Positions 40,526 through 49,599 of a DNA stretch of 64,000 nucleotides are shown piece by piece. A model generated the notes under the pieces. It made no database searches. It saw only the letters and a program-made list of their open reading frames with translations, and was not told where the DNA came from. A program made the position numbers and the translations under genes. The stretch is taken from NCBI RefSeq assembly GCF_017918235.1, contig NC_090595.1, forward strand, positions 1,335,001 through 1,399,000, given 5' to 3'. Within the stretch, counting starts at the first letter, position 1, and each line of letters starts with the position of its first letter. The DNA comes from Porcisia hertigi (Eukaryota; Euglenozoa; Kinetoplastea; Trypanosomatida; Trypanosomatidae).

Positions 40526-41113
40526 TCACTTGTTGTACAGGGTCGAGCGGGCACCTGTGATGAAGTCCGGCGTGCCCCAGCGACGCTGCAGCTTGCCGTG
40601 AGACTTGATGACGTTCCACATATGCGCTTTGCGCCACTGACTAAGAGACGTGTTTTCAATGGTGTTGTCGGCGATGATGGCCTGAATGCGTGAATTCACG
40701 TACTCATCCATGGCCGTGCTGTCTGTTGCCTTCCCATCCTCCGTTTGCACACGCTGGTTCCATCGCATGATCTGCTCGTGTGAGGGGTGCGACACGAAGA
40801 CACCGCCGTCCTCGAGGGCAAACATGCGAAACGTTGAGGACAGTGTGCGCGTCGTTGCGACAAGACCGCGGTTGTCAGCATAAATGTCTCGCTGCTCCGC
40901 AGCTGTCGTAGCCGGCGGTGGAGGAGGCACCGGCATCACCTTGAAGGTGCGGTCCTTCTTGGGTGTGTAGACAGACATGCCAAAGCCACCGAAACCATAT
41001 CGAACGAAACCGCGGTTGTACACGCGGCCGTAGCGCGTGCCGGCATTGGGGTGCTGCGCACGCTTCTTCTGATGCGACTGCACACGCAGCAACGCCTGGG
41101 TGAAGCGTAGCAT
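40526..41113 (-). CDS. Probable mitochondrial protein, 195 aa, unknown
   Basis: Not recognised. From ATG 41113 the N-terminus is basic, rich in Arg/Gln/Ser and free of acids for ~45 residues (MLRFTQALLRVQSHQKKRAQ), a good mitochondrial presequence. It is followed by an aromatic/Gly-rich patch with RYGFGGFGMSVYTPKKDRTF (about 38-57), a Pro run and a helical, charged C-terminal half ending SHGKLQRRWGTPDFITGARS. Size, basicity and lack of TM would suit a kinetoplastid-specific mitochondrial ribosome or RNA-processing component, which is only a guess. The ~89-codon in-frame extension upstream is low-complexity and rejected because a pyrimidine-rich spacer lies there. Confidence 0.75.
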   Translation of the reverse strand: MLRFTQALLRVQSHQKKRAQHPNAGTRYGRVYNRGFVRYGFGGFGMSVYTPKKDRTFKVMPVPPPPPATTAAEQRDIYADNRGLVATTRTLSSTFRMFALEDGGVFVSHPSHEQIMRWNQRVQTEDGKATDSTAMDEYVNSRIQAIIADNTIENTSLSQWRKAHMWNVIKSHGKLQRRWGTPDFITGARSTLYNK

Positions 41114-41922
41114 TATGATGATGTGTAGTGTCCACTGCGCCTGTTTCCGAAGACACCGATACCTGTAGATCTGAAGATGGCTATACAATCTAGGTGTATA
41201 GAAGATCGAGCAGCGGCAACAAAAGCAGCAGCCTCCGGTCTTGCAAGGCGGCTTTGCTCGCACTCCTTTCCCCAATCGAAGGATTAGAGCCCGAGGGGTG
41301 GAGGTGGAGATTACAGCGCGAAAAAGACAGGCGAGGAGGGGGGGAGGGGGGAGTAAGGCGTAAAAACAAAAGGGACACATGGATAATGGAGAGTAGGCTC
41401 ACGTACGGAGAGGGACGAGGATACGCGACAGATGGGGGGGAAGAACAAAGGTGAAACCCTCTACTAGTACAGCAGGATGCTCGGCTAGTAGACCGTCGCG
41501 GAGGGGAAGCCTGCTTCACTAGCGGACCCCCAAAGACGACGCGACCAGAGCTATTAAATCTTGGCTGGGCGGCTGCTAGCCGTCACGTCTGCCCGGGCCC
41601 GCGCGCAGGACAAGGGAAGAACTGGTGGAAGACAGACAGGTAAGTGCAATCACCCCGTTCAACCACGAATCACTTCTTTTAGATCGTTCCGTGTCTTTGG
41701 TCACGCCGCGGCTCTTCGGGTCGCTATTAGCAGCAGAACAGAGAGTGGATGTGTGCTTTCGGGTTTGCCCGTAGGGCTGTTTGCAAGTCCACACAGAAAC
41801 TTAAAGATGCGAGTTCACGTGTTTTCCAGACATACGGGCAATCGGTGAGGGGGTGGGGAGGAGGCTTGCGCCTCACCGATTGCCCAGGAGTGACCGGAAG
41901 GCGTGTATCAGTCTGACATACG
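41114..41922. other. Intergenic spacer
   Basis: Spacer of 0.8 kb with a GA-rich block near 41325-41360 (CT-rich on the transcript, the likely acceptor tract for the 195-aa gene). Its right end holds a 15-bp perfect hairpin, listed separately. No gene is seen. Confidence 0.5.
41836..41885 (-). promoter_or_regulatory. 15-bp perfect hairpin with internal GNRA mini-hairpin
   Basis: GGGCAATCGGTGAGG and CCTCACCGATTGCCC pair perfectly across a 20-nt loop, starting 38 nt after the stop codon of the 110-aa gene. On the transcript the loop region can also fold as GAGGC-GCAA-GCCTC, a 5-bp stem with a GNRA tetraloop that shares its first four bases with the inner end of the long stem. It can stack on the remaining 11 bp or compete with the last four. 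Confidence 0.8.
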
Positions 41923-42255
41923 TTAGTCGCCGCGTGCCCGTCGAATTGCCTTCACCTTCTCAACCACGGCATCTTTTCCATCCTCAATGTCTGTGGTGAC
42001 TGCGTCGTGCGTGTTAGCTACTCTGGTCAAGAAAGAGTCCACCTCCTCTTCAAGTGCCGTCGCACGGACCTGTGCCGCTCGCACATCACGCGTCACCTCC
42101 TCGTACAGTTGCTCTAGACATGAAGCAGCATCCGCTGGCGCTGACGCGTGCGTGGAATGGAGCTGCTGCAGTGAAGACTGCAGCGAAGCCCTCTCCACCG
42201 TGGCACCAGAGGACCCCCAACCTTCTGTTTCCGGGGCCACGTTCATCGCATTCAT
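41923..42255 (-). CDS. Small coiled-coil protein, 110 aa, unknown
   Basis: Not recognised. The short protein has a Ser/Ala-rich N-terminus and one long amphipathic helix from about residue 45 to the C-terminus (CLEQLYEEVTRDVRAAQVRA; VRATALEEEVDSFLTRVANT), ending in basic KAIRRARGD. The heptad pattern is that of a small adaptor coiled coil, such as subunits of tethering or biogenesis complexes; no specific match can be claimed. The gene call rests on coding-like composition, a clean ATG at 42255, correct strand and a strong hairpin directly after the stop, with flanking spacers of normal size. It may be overlooked by length-filtered annotation. Confidence 0.62.
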   Translation of the reverse strand: MNAMNVAPETEGWGSSGATVERASLQSSLQQLHSTHASAPADAASCLEQLYEEVTRDVRAAQVRATALEEEVDSFLTRVANTHDAVTTDIEDGKDAVVEKVKAIRRARGD

Positions 42256-42888
42256 GTTTCCGTTTTCACTTTATTTGTGGCTACAGCTGGTTCAAGACTG
42301 TGAATGCGATGCTCGCACTTGGTGGTTGTACAGAGAACAACAAGAAAAATGCGAGAGGGAAAGCGTGAAAGTCGTCAAGTCTCCGGGGGTATTGAACTGC
42401 AGTGCACAGGGTTAAGGGATGTGGGGGTCTGCCTGAACCCTGGCTTTCTCCTCAGTACCTTCCCTCCAACGCGCAAAGGTGGAGGCATGCTAGGGTTTTT
42501 TCTTTGAGTGGGGGATGTGTGTGCCCCGCGTCCGAGGAGAAACGACTGGCATTTTTTCTTCTGTTTCTTCGGTCCCCATCCCCTTCCTCTTCATTACCCG
42601 AGATATCTGTATTTCCTGATCCATGTCCTGTTACGGGCCGCAGTGGCTCCAGATTGACGCTTCAATTGCAGAGGAAGGGGGCATGCGGAGGCGATGAAGC
42701 GTCGATGACGACGGCAGAGAGAAGAGCTCCTCCCAGTAGAAATGAGGAGGGAGAGATGCATCCCAACAAGACACATCGAAGCGGCCGGAGGAGCTCTCCT
42801 TTTCATTCTCCCTCCCCGGTGCAGGTGTGCTCTCTCTCTCATTCCTATACGCGCTCGGAAATTACACCGCATGCAGGGTGCTGGCAAC
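42256..42888. other. Intergenic spacer
   Basis: 630 bp between the bromodomain gene and the 110-aa gene. No gene, long repeat or strong structure was seen. Confidence 0.45.
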
Positions 42889-43563
42889 CTAGCTCCGTGT
42901 GCGAGACTTGGAGTAGTTATCCACGATGCGCTCTAGGTTTCGGAAGTGCTTCCGCTTTAGCATGTCAAAGTTTACAGCCCCCGTCTCGTCAATCGAAGTG
43001 GGGTCGTCACGGCGCAGGTACTCGGCAATGTTATCGATAAGCTGCTGTTCCTGCATCGATTCAATAACCCGAAAGAGCCGCTCAGCTTCCTCGACGGTGA
43101 TGCGCTGATCGTCCTGGTACGCACGACGGATTCGGTCTAGCGCAGATCGGCACTTGCTTGCCTCAGCGGCCAAGAGCGAGTTAGCGCCGTTGAAGGCGAT
43201 ACAGTTCTTCCAGATGAGCTCCACGTCTTCCATTACCTGCAGGGCAGTGGAATAGGTGTCACCCTTGACAATGCCGTCGAGAATGTGCCGAAGGCTCATG
43301 GGCGACTTGACCACGTCGTAGTAGGTAAAGATTTCTTGCGACAATGCGTTGACCGGCTCGCGAAACCATACAGAACTCTCCTCTTCATTATACAGCGTGT
43401 AGATGCAGTGGTACAGCTCTGCCACCTCCGGGATGGTCTCTAGCGACTGACGATGGGCGTGCTTACCACTCGGCAACGGACGTGGGTGCTTCAAGGCACA
43501 ATCAATATACTGTATCCAGTAATCGATTTTGCCCAGCGCATCACCGGGTTGGGACGTCATCAT
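42889..43563 (-). CDS. Small bromodomain protein, 224 aa
   Basis: A single bromodomain lies at about residues 60-145: WFREPVNALSQEIFTYYDVV (67-86) gives the ZA-loop start, KSPMSLRHILDGI (86-98) matches the canonical Y..vIk.PMdl..I, and VELIWKNCIAFNGANSLLAA (114-133) contains the acetyl-lysine-binding Asn at position 125 (NA.xYN equivalent AFN). Bromodomains read acetyl-lysine on histones and in kinetoplastids mark transcription start regions or chromatin-complex subunits. The remaining C-terminal ~80 residues are helical and charged, with no second domain. The start is ATG 43563 (two Met in tandem); the hydrophobic extension upstream begins with a non-ATG codon and is excluded. Which of the kinetoplastid BDF proteins it corresponds to I cannot tell. 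Confidence 0.9.
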   Translation of the reverse strand: MMTSQPGDALGKIDYWIQYIDCALKHPRPLPSGKHAHRQSLETIPEVAELYHCIYTLYNEEESSVWFREPVNALSQEIFTYYDVVKSPMSLRHILDGIVKGDTYSTALQVMEDVELIWKNCIAFNGANSLLAAEASKCRSALDRIRRAYQDDQRITVEEAERLFRVIESMQEQQLIDNIAEYLRRDDPTSIDETGAVNFDMLKRKHFRNLERIVDNYSKSRTRS

Positions 43564-43633
43564 GAAGACTGCGGGTACTAGAAAGATGACAAGAAACAGC
43601 ACCGACAAAACTCCCCTCTTTCCTTTCCGAGTT

Positions 43634-43666
<33 letters not shown>

Positions 43667-44810
43667 AGTGTCTATGCTTATAGGTGCGGATTTGCAATGA
43701 TGCACAACAAGGGGAGGTAGGGAGGGAGGGAGGGGGGAGGTGGTACCGTTGTTGATGCGGTAGAGGGGGGTGCGGGAGAGAGAGAGAAGGGGGAGGGGGG
43801 AAGGGAGGGCCTCCTTTCTAAAATTTTCTATTTGGCTCTATGGTCCCCCCGCCTCTGTAGCCTACCCAGCAAAACCAGGGAAGGAAAAACAACGCCACCG
43901 CTCAGACGACGAGGAGGCGAGTGTCACTACCCCCAGAGTTCCCCCAAAAGAAAATCAACAGCAAACGATGGCAGAAGTTGATGGGAGCAATTGCGGTGTG
44001 TGTGTGTGTGTTAGTGGGGAGGGGAAAGGGAGAGCAAAGTGGGCACATGCAAGCGGTTACGATGCCGGGGGTGCTGGTGTACGCCTTTCTGTCGTGCTTC
44101 AGCACAGCTTCCATAAACGAGGATAGAGATCGGTGCAGGGGGTACCGCGTAAAGAGAGGGGGGGATTCCTATCCGAGGAACACCGAGGATCACGCAGGGA
44201 CGAGTCGAAAGGGTTGGGGGGAGGAGTGAGTGTACAGAGGCAGTGACTAGGAGGGAGCGCACTGGGCAAGTGGCACATCAAAAGGTAGATCTGTGGCAAG
44301 CAATCTTATTTTTGTACGCGAATAAGCGAGCAGGTTGGTCTTCGCTTGCGAGCTCTTGTGTGCCTGCTTGATCTAACGGTGCTGACAACTTTACCTCTGC
44401 TCGTCTCCGCATAGAAAAGACCGGGAGAAGCAAGAGGCACCCAACGTTGTCTCCTCATCGTTTGTTGTTAGCATTTCTCCCTGCTTGAAGAAGTAAAATA
44501 TATACACATATACACATATATACATATATGTACATATATACATATTCTACTTTCAATAACGGGTTCCCTAATGCCACTCTCCATCACAGCAGCACTGTCC
44601 AAAGCAGATTATCTGTATCAATGCGGCAGCACACTCACTCAAAAAATGGTGAGGGGGAGGGAGGGCAAGAGAGAGAAAAGGGGGTACGAGATATGGCTGT
44701 AGAAGGAAAAGTTGCAGCCCATGTCTCTACGATACCTGGCCAGTGATTAGCGCCGCCGTAATCGTCATGTCCGCTTTGCTCCTCTCTCCCACGATTGCAC
44801 ACCCTTGCCT
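43564..44810. other. Intergenic spacer with long (GT)n and AT-rich palindromic tract
   Basis: A (GT)15-16 run at about 43634-43665, poly-G/GA blocks near 43718-43806, and an AT-rich TACATATA stretch near 44496-44546 containing the perfect 16-bp palindrome ATATATGTACATATAT (44524-44539). No gene is seen. Confidence 0.5.
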
Positions 44811-45119
44811 TCACCGGAAGTGTGTGGGGAATCCAGGCTCGTCTTGCTTGTCCGCCACCCGCACACGAAACCCGCGAAAGTTCAGTTGTGTCGCCTGCTG
44901 TTTGAGGTTTGTGGCGATAGACTTCTGCCACGGCGGGAGCGCCGTGTCAGGCACAAAGACCACTCCCTCAGCGTTCTTAGCCTCGAAGGCATCGAGATGA
45001 CGACGGTTTTCAATCATCACACGGTCACTGGTGACAGGCTTGTAGGGCTCCCGCCGGTTCAGGGAGAGCATGTGCTTACTCGTGATCTTGGCCGCTTTTG
45101 CAAGTCGCTTGAGACCCAT
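44811..45119 (-). CDS. Small basic protein, 102 aa, unknown
   Basis: Not recognised. It is strongly basic from the start (MGLKRLAKAAKITSKHMLSL), followed by NRREPYKPVTSDRVMIENRR, a patch EGVVFVPDTALPPWQKSIAT and a C-terminal FRGFRVRVADKQDEPGFP. There is no TM or known motif. Ribosomal, mitoribosomal or RNA-associated roles would fit composition and size, but this is not shown. Support for a real gene is the correct strand, an ATG directly downstream of a CT-rich tract on the transcript, and a high-complexity, non-repeat amino-acid sequence throughout. Confidence 0.65.
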   Translation of the reverse strand: MGLKRLAKAAKITSKHMLSLNRREPYKPVTSDRVMIENRRHLDAFEAKNAEGVVFVPDTALPPWQKSIATNLKQQATQLNFRGFRVRVADKQDEPGFPTHFR

Positions 45120-46456
45120 CTCTCTCTCTCTTTTGGCGGCGGTGGCGGCAGCCGTTGTATTGTGAAAAGTGCGTGTGGGTGTATTCGTTTATTCGCTTCG
45201 TTAGCATTCAGCGATGTAGGGGAAGGTGAGCCTCACGCGGCCAAGAGGCTGGGCACCTGCACCGTTGGTCGGGGGAGGAGAGGAGATCTCTCGCACCCGG
45301 ACTAACGTTTTGGAGGCGGCGCTTTTATCCGTCAGTTAAATGGTCCGTCAAGTCGGTTGGCGAGTGAACCACCCATACTCGTGGCTATGATGAAAAAGAG
45401 GGGGCGAGTCAAGCACAGAATAGAATCAAGTATACAAAAAGCAAGAGGAGTGTGACGACTACACAAGGCGGATTAAAAAATCGCTTCCGACATGCGAACG
45501 GCTGCCCCCCTCCCAAACATACAAGCGTGGCGTAGCGGGGTTGGGGGAGGAATGGGGGGCTATCCTATTCCGTTCAACTCCTTTGGCTTGACCCTTCTCT
45601 CTCTTTTAATTTGGAGGTGGTGGTGGTGGTGGTGGGGGGGGGAAGGAGATTTTGCTTCGGTTGGCTAGAAACGTAGATATATTCCCTACAAATAAAAGAA
45701 CGAAAGTCAGCCAACTACTTTCCGTTGTCGACGACGAACGGTCCACCGGCATCGACGCAGTGTCCCTGCTGGACACGGGATGCGTGTCCCTGAAGAGGGA
45801 CGAGAAGCGGCGCGAGTTGTGGTGAGACGGTAGAGGTGGAATTAGAAATATAGTATGTGGAGGGAAAAGACGAAAGACGCAGAACAGACCAGATGCGGCG
45901 GCATCAGTACCTTCATCCTTCGTCTGCACGTTCAGTGCACTTGGAGTGGGGTCGACCGTTTAGGGTGCACTCGGGGTGTCTAAAGCCTTGCCCTCGTTCC
46001 GTGATTGTCACTGCTCTGGTCTTGGGGTCAGAGGACGCGGGAAAAAGAGGGGGGAGGTGGGCGGGGAGCCAAGGCTCCCTTGCTTCGCTCCCCACCCCCC
46101 CCCTTTTCTCCAGACCGCGGGCACGCAGAGGCGCACGAAGAAGACATACTCACCAGAACTTTTTTCTGGGCTCCTGTGTCCCAGCGAGAGGGGGAGGAGG
46201 GGGGGGGGCGCATATCCTGAGCCTCTCCTCACTTCACACACACACACACACACACACAGCTTTTTTTTCTTACCCTGTTTGTATCTTCGACTGCATCTGC
46301 GAGAGTACGTGAGCACAGAGAGATGAAAATCGGAGCGATGAAGAGTATGTGTGAACACGCGGAAAGAAAAAAGAGGGAAGAAACCTATTTTCCCGTATTC
46401 AGTTGTGAGGGAGCCCGCTAAAGAGGTGGACTCTGGGTTATAAGCGCAGCGCTCTG
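45120..46456. other. Intergenic spacer
   Basis: 1.3 kb containing a GGT/poly-G tract near 45616-45640, a (CA)n run near 46236-46258 and a long imperfect hairpin (46036-46119, listed). No gene is seen. Confidence 0.5.
46036..46119. repeat. Long imperfect inverted repeat / hairpin
   Basis: CGCGG (46036-46040) plus a purine-rich arm (46041-46061) pair with a pyrimidine-rich arm (46091-46110) and CCGCG (46115-46119), with a few mismatches. Between them a second small stem GGGAGC/GCTCCC (46064-46069 / 46074-46079) closes a 4-nt loop. Confidence 0.55.
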
Positions 46457-46864
46457 CTACTCTTGGCTCGAAGGCAAGCTCTGCTTTTGTTGGTCTGCTG
46501 CAGCTGCCGGGGCCGTCTTCGCAGTCGGGGGCTTCACGAGGGAGCGACTAGAGCCACGGCCGATGCACATGGCTGTAAAGAAAACACCAGGTAGTGCGAG
46601 GAGGTGAAGAAGCATCATGTCCGCTGATGGGAAACAGCTGAACGGGTGCTTCACAACGTACTGAGTCTCCTCCCCGAGGCGAGCTATGCGATATTTGACT
46701 AGCTTTGATTGTAACAGCAAGAAATCGGAGCTGAGCATACTGGCCAAGTCCGTGTTCTCGGCTTTGGAAGCCGCCAATGTCTCATGGAAGGGCTTGGCCT
46801 GGCCAGGCTCCTTGAGGAAAGCGCTAACAGCGCGTCGCATCAAGGACGAGGAGTGACGAAACAT
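46457..46864 (-). CDS. Small membrane protein, 135 aa, unknown, probably mitochondrial
   Basis: Not recognised. The N-terminus from ATG 46864 (MFRHSSSLMRRAVSAFLKEP) is basic and Ser/Ala-rich like a mitochondrial targeting peptide. A single hydrophobic segment lies at about residues 82-101 (DMMLLHLLALPGVFFTAMCI), followed by a Lys/Ala/Gln-rich tail of ~35 residues. That layout is common in accessory subunits of kinetoplastid respiratory complexes and inner-membrane proteins. The longer upstream frame translates a (CA)n repeat and UTR and is not included. Confidence 0.72.
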   Translation of the reverse strand: MFRHSSSLMRRAVSAFLKEPGQAKPFHETLAASKAENTDLASMLSSDFLLLQSKLVKYRIARLGEETQYVVKHPFSCFPSADMMLLHLLALPGVFFTAMCIGRGSSRSLVKPPTAKTAPAAAADQQKQSLPSSQE

Positions 46865-47365
46865 AATTTTTGTATGCGTTCGCTCCCCGTCTCGGTTTCT
46901 GTGAACGGCAGTGCCAGATGTGTTCCTTCGGTGCTGATGATATGTACTACTCTGCACGAGCACGAGAGGGGGGAGAGAAAAATGATGCGCGAGAAAAGCA
47001 ATGTTCGTTTCGCGAGTGTGTGTGTGTGTGTGTGTGTACATCAGGTCAGCACAAGGTCGGAAGGTTGAGAGAAGCAGGACGAGAAGCGATGTGGCGAGTC
47101 GCACAGGAAGCATAAGCGGGCTTGAATATGATCCGACCATGAATCGTGTAAAGATTACTAAGCGAAAAACGAAGGAGGGGCGCGAGTGAAAAGCACTGAG
47201 CTACGCGATGTTGCGGTAGAGCGACAGAACTTTTCGCCCTCACCCACCAGGCTTCCTGATGACGTGATAGCGGAGGCGAGGCGAGGCGCGCCAAATCAAG
47301 GAGATGTGAAGATGTTTCACCACCACCATCCCCTGGTGTTTACTAGCCGTGCCCGAAGCCATGCG

Positions 47366-47400
<35 letters not shown>

Positions 47401-47903
47401 CGCCATTGTTGCTACGTGTCGTGGCGGGAGGCATACGCAAGCGCTTCTTTCTTTCTTCTTTGCGGGGGTGAGTATGTTCGAAATTAGGCGCTGAGCATGG
47501 GAAGCGAAAGGCAAAGCAACGCACAGCCTGGAAAACGAAAATAAATGAGCGAGAGAAGAGCAAAAGAAAAACGAAACATAACATCGTACGGAAAGACGTC
47601 GAACCAGAGAGAGAGAGACTTCCCCTGCACGAGTGCACCGAGTGCCTCTCTCACTAACACATGAGCAAGCACACACACACACAGTCCGCACACTTTCTAT
47701 TCACGCACATCGAATTTAAATCGAAATTTGGCTCAAGAAAGGGAGGGAGGGGAGGGGGGGGGCACCCGCGCGCATGAGAATTCACTGACCACACTACTCA
47801 CCGCTGTATCTGCACGAGCTCGCAGGAGTACTTACTGACACAGAGAGAGGGAAGGGGGCGAGGGGAGAAGCAGAGCTCTTTGGGTTCATGTTACGGCTCT
47901 CGC
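46865..47903. other. Intergenic spacer with (GT)n and (CA)n
   Basis: (GT)n near 47019-47037 and (CA)15-16 near 47369-47399. The remainder is ordinary spacer. No gene is seen. Confidence 0.5.
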
Positions 47904-48116
47904 TTAGTTCTTGGCGGCAAACGCCGCGATGCGCTCGCGGCGAGCTTTCAGCGCAGCCTTCTGGTTGTGCTTGCGCACACGGCGAGCGTTCACCAACGCA
48001 GGGAGCCAGCTACCACGCTTGGAGTTATGGAGAAACAGGGGCATGGGGCCCTTGATCCCATTGCGGTGGTTCTTCTTCGACTGGTTGTGGTTAGTGTGGT
48101 TCTTCGACTTGGCCAT
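47904..48116 (-). CDS. RPL29: Ribosomal protein eL29, 70 aa, copy A
   Basis: Full-length eL29. The hallmark N-terminus MAKSKNHTNHNQSKKNHRNG (1-20) followed by IKGPMPLFLHNSKRGSWLPA is shared by eL29 across eukaryotes; the tail is basic (KHNQKAALKARRERIAAFAA). It is a small, very basic protein of the cytosolic large subunit. It encodes exactly the same protein as copy B at 49387-49599. At DNA level the two coding regions differ at only two synonymous positions that I could find, in neighbouring Lys and Ala codons near the 3' end. Flanking sequences are unrelated beyond about 8 nt after the stop. Confidence 0.95.
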   Translation of the reverse strand: MAKSKNHTNHNQSKKNHRNGIKGPMPLFLHNSKRGSWLPALVNARRVRKHNQKAALKARRERIAAFAAKN

Positions 48117-49386
48117 CTTGAATGAGCTAAATCCGTAGAGGCTATGGCATTGTAAATTCAAAGGGCAGCAGTCGGTGGGATTGGGAAAAATATATGGCGT
48201 GTGCATATATATATATGTGTATATATTGTTGTTGTTGAGGGGGGGGGGAGGAGGAGGATTCATGAAGTGCAGCAATGGAGGTGGCACATGCCGGTGTTGA
48301 GGTCAGACGACGGGCAGAGGGGAAAAGGTGCGTTAGAGCAGAAAATATAAAAGAACGAGGGCGGCAGATGGGCAGAGCATACCTTCATGACTTCACCCCC
48401 CCCCACACACACACACACACTCGCGTGCGCAAACATGTATGCATTACACAGCGTGTCGGCTCATAAAGTAGCTGGTCACTAGCAGAGGCTGGGAAAAGGG
48501 CTCACGGAACGCACTTGTGGGCTCTTTGCTTTTCTTCGACCAACTAAACAAGCATATCCTTACGACTTGCGCACACGGAGGGGGGGGGGGGAAGCGGAGA
48601 GTGCCTATTCGCTCTGCAGAGCCATATAATGCCATAAGCACACATCCACACAAAATGTGTATCTGCACATATCCATGTATACGCATGTATGTACGTATAT
48701 ACATACACCACGCCAGGTGTGTGTGTGCGTGTGTGCGTGTGTGCGAGCTTTTCTTCCGTTTGCTCCATGTTTCGTACAATTCCCACACGTGAAAGAACTA
48801 AAACAGCCACCACACAAAAAAAGGGGGGAAAGAAAAAGAACGCCGCCTCACAGGCGCACAGCGTGAGACATGACCACCGAGTGCAACAACACCGACAGCA
48901 GTAGCAGCAGCAGCAGCAGCAGCGGATAAAACAATCGGGGAAAATCGTCAGATTGGGGGTGGGGAGGGATTCACTTCCTCATCCATCCCCTCTTCCCCCC
49001 CAGCCCGCCTTGTTTTCTTTTTGCTGCTGCTGCTGCCGCTGCTACTGCTGCTGTTACAGATAGAACCACTTCCCTCGCCTCAAATGAGCGATCGAAAACA
49101 CCTGAGGACGAAAACAAAAGGGATAACGGGGTTGCGGAGCGGCAACCCAGGAGACAGGGGTGCACACACGCACGCACATGAGCCCAAGACACAGGATCGT
49201 GTGCGGCGGTGTCATCGGATGCGCGGTACCTACTCTGCTCACCCTTCCACCCCCTTCCCGTCTTGTGTTTCAGATACTCAAGCTAACAAGAAGCAAGAGA
49301 GGCGACAGAAAAGGAGAGGAGGGGACAAGACATGGCGTGCAGGTTAGTCTGTGAGCACTTTACTTCTTTGCCCCTTCGGCTCTCGC
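48117..49386. other. Spacer between the two eL29 copies
   Basis: 1.27 kb. AT-rich near 48204-48230, mixed TATG/GTAT repeats near 48658-48708, a CAG tract and a CTG tract near 48895-49055 (listed) and poly-G near 48581-48590. No gene is seen. Confidence 0.5.
48895..49055. repeat. CAG tract and CTG tract in inverted arrangement
   Basis: A ~31-nt CAG-type tract (48895-48925) and a ~34-nt CTG-type tract (49022-49055) are near complements of each other, with ~96 nt between them. They could form a ~30-bp stem in RNA or a cruciform in DNA. Confidence 0.65.
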
Positions 49387-49599
49387 TTAGTTCTTGGCGG
49401 CAAACGCCGCGATGCGCTCGCGGCGTGCCTTCAGCGCAGCCTTCTGGTTGTGCTTGCGCACACGGCGAGCGTTCACCAACGCAGGGAGCCAGCTACCACG
49501 CTTGGAGTTATGGAGAAACAGGGGCATGGGGCCCTTGATCCCATTGCGGTGGTTCTTCTTCGACTGGTTGTGGTTAGTGTGGTTCTTCGACTTGGCCAT
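49387..49599 (-). CDS. RPL29: Ribosomal protein eL29, 70 aa, copy B
   Basis: Second tandem copy of eL29, with a protein identical to copy A 1.27 kb away in the same orientation. Its own upstream region has a CT-rich stretch (CTTCCCTTCCTCGG-type on the transcript, near 49640-49655) followed by several AGs, so it should be trans-spliced independently. Copy A and copy B differ from each other at two synonymous sites in 213 bp, while the 5' and 3' flanks are unrelated. That points to recent gene conversion confined to the coding region, or to very strong codon-level conservation. Two-copy ribosomal-protein genes are common in these organisms as a way to raise dosage without promoters. Confidence 0.95.
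   Translation of the reverse strand: MAKSKNHTNHNQSKKNHRNGIKGPMPLFLHNSKRGSWLPALVNARRVRKHNQKAALKARRERIAAFAAKN

Noticed and set aside
44524-44539. 16-bp AT palindrome as a possible regulatory site
   Set aside because: Embedded in a TATA/CATA simple repeat where such palindromes arise by chance.
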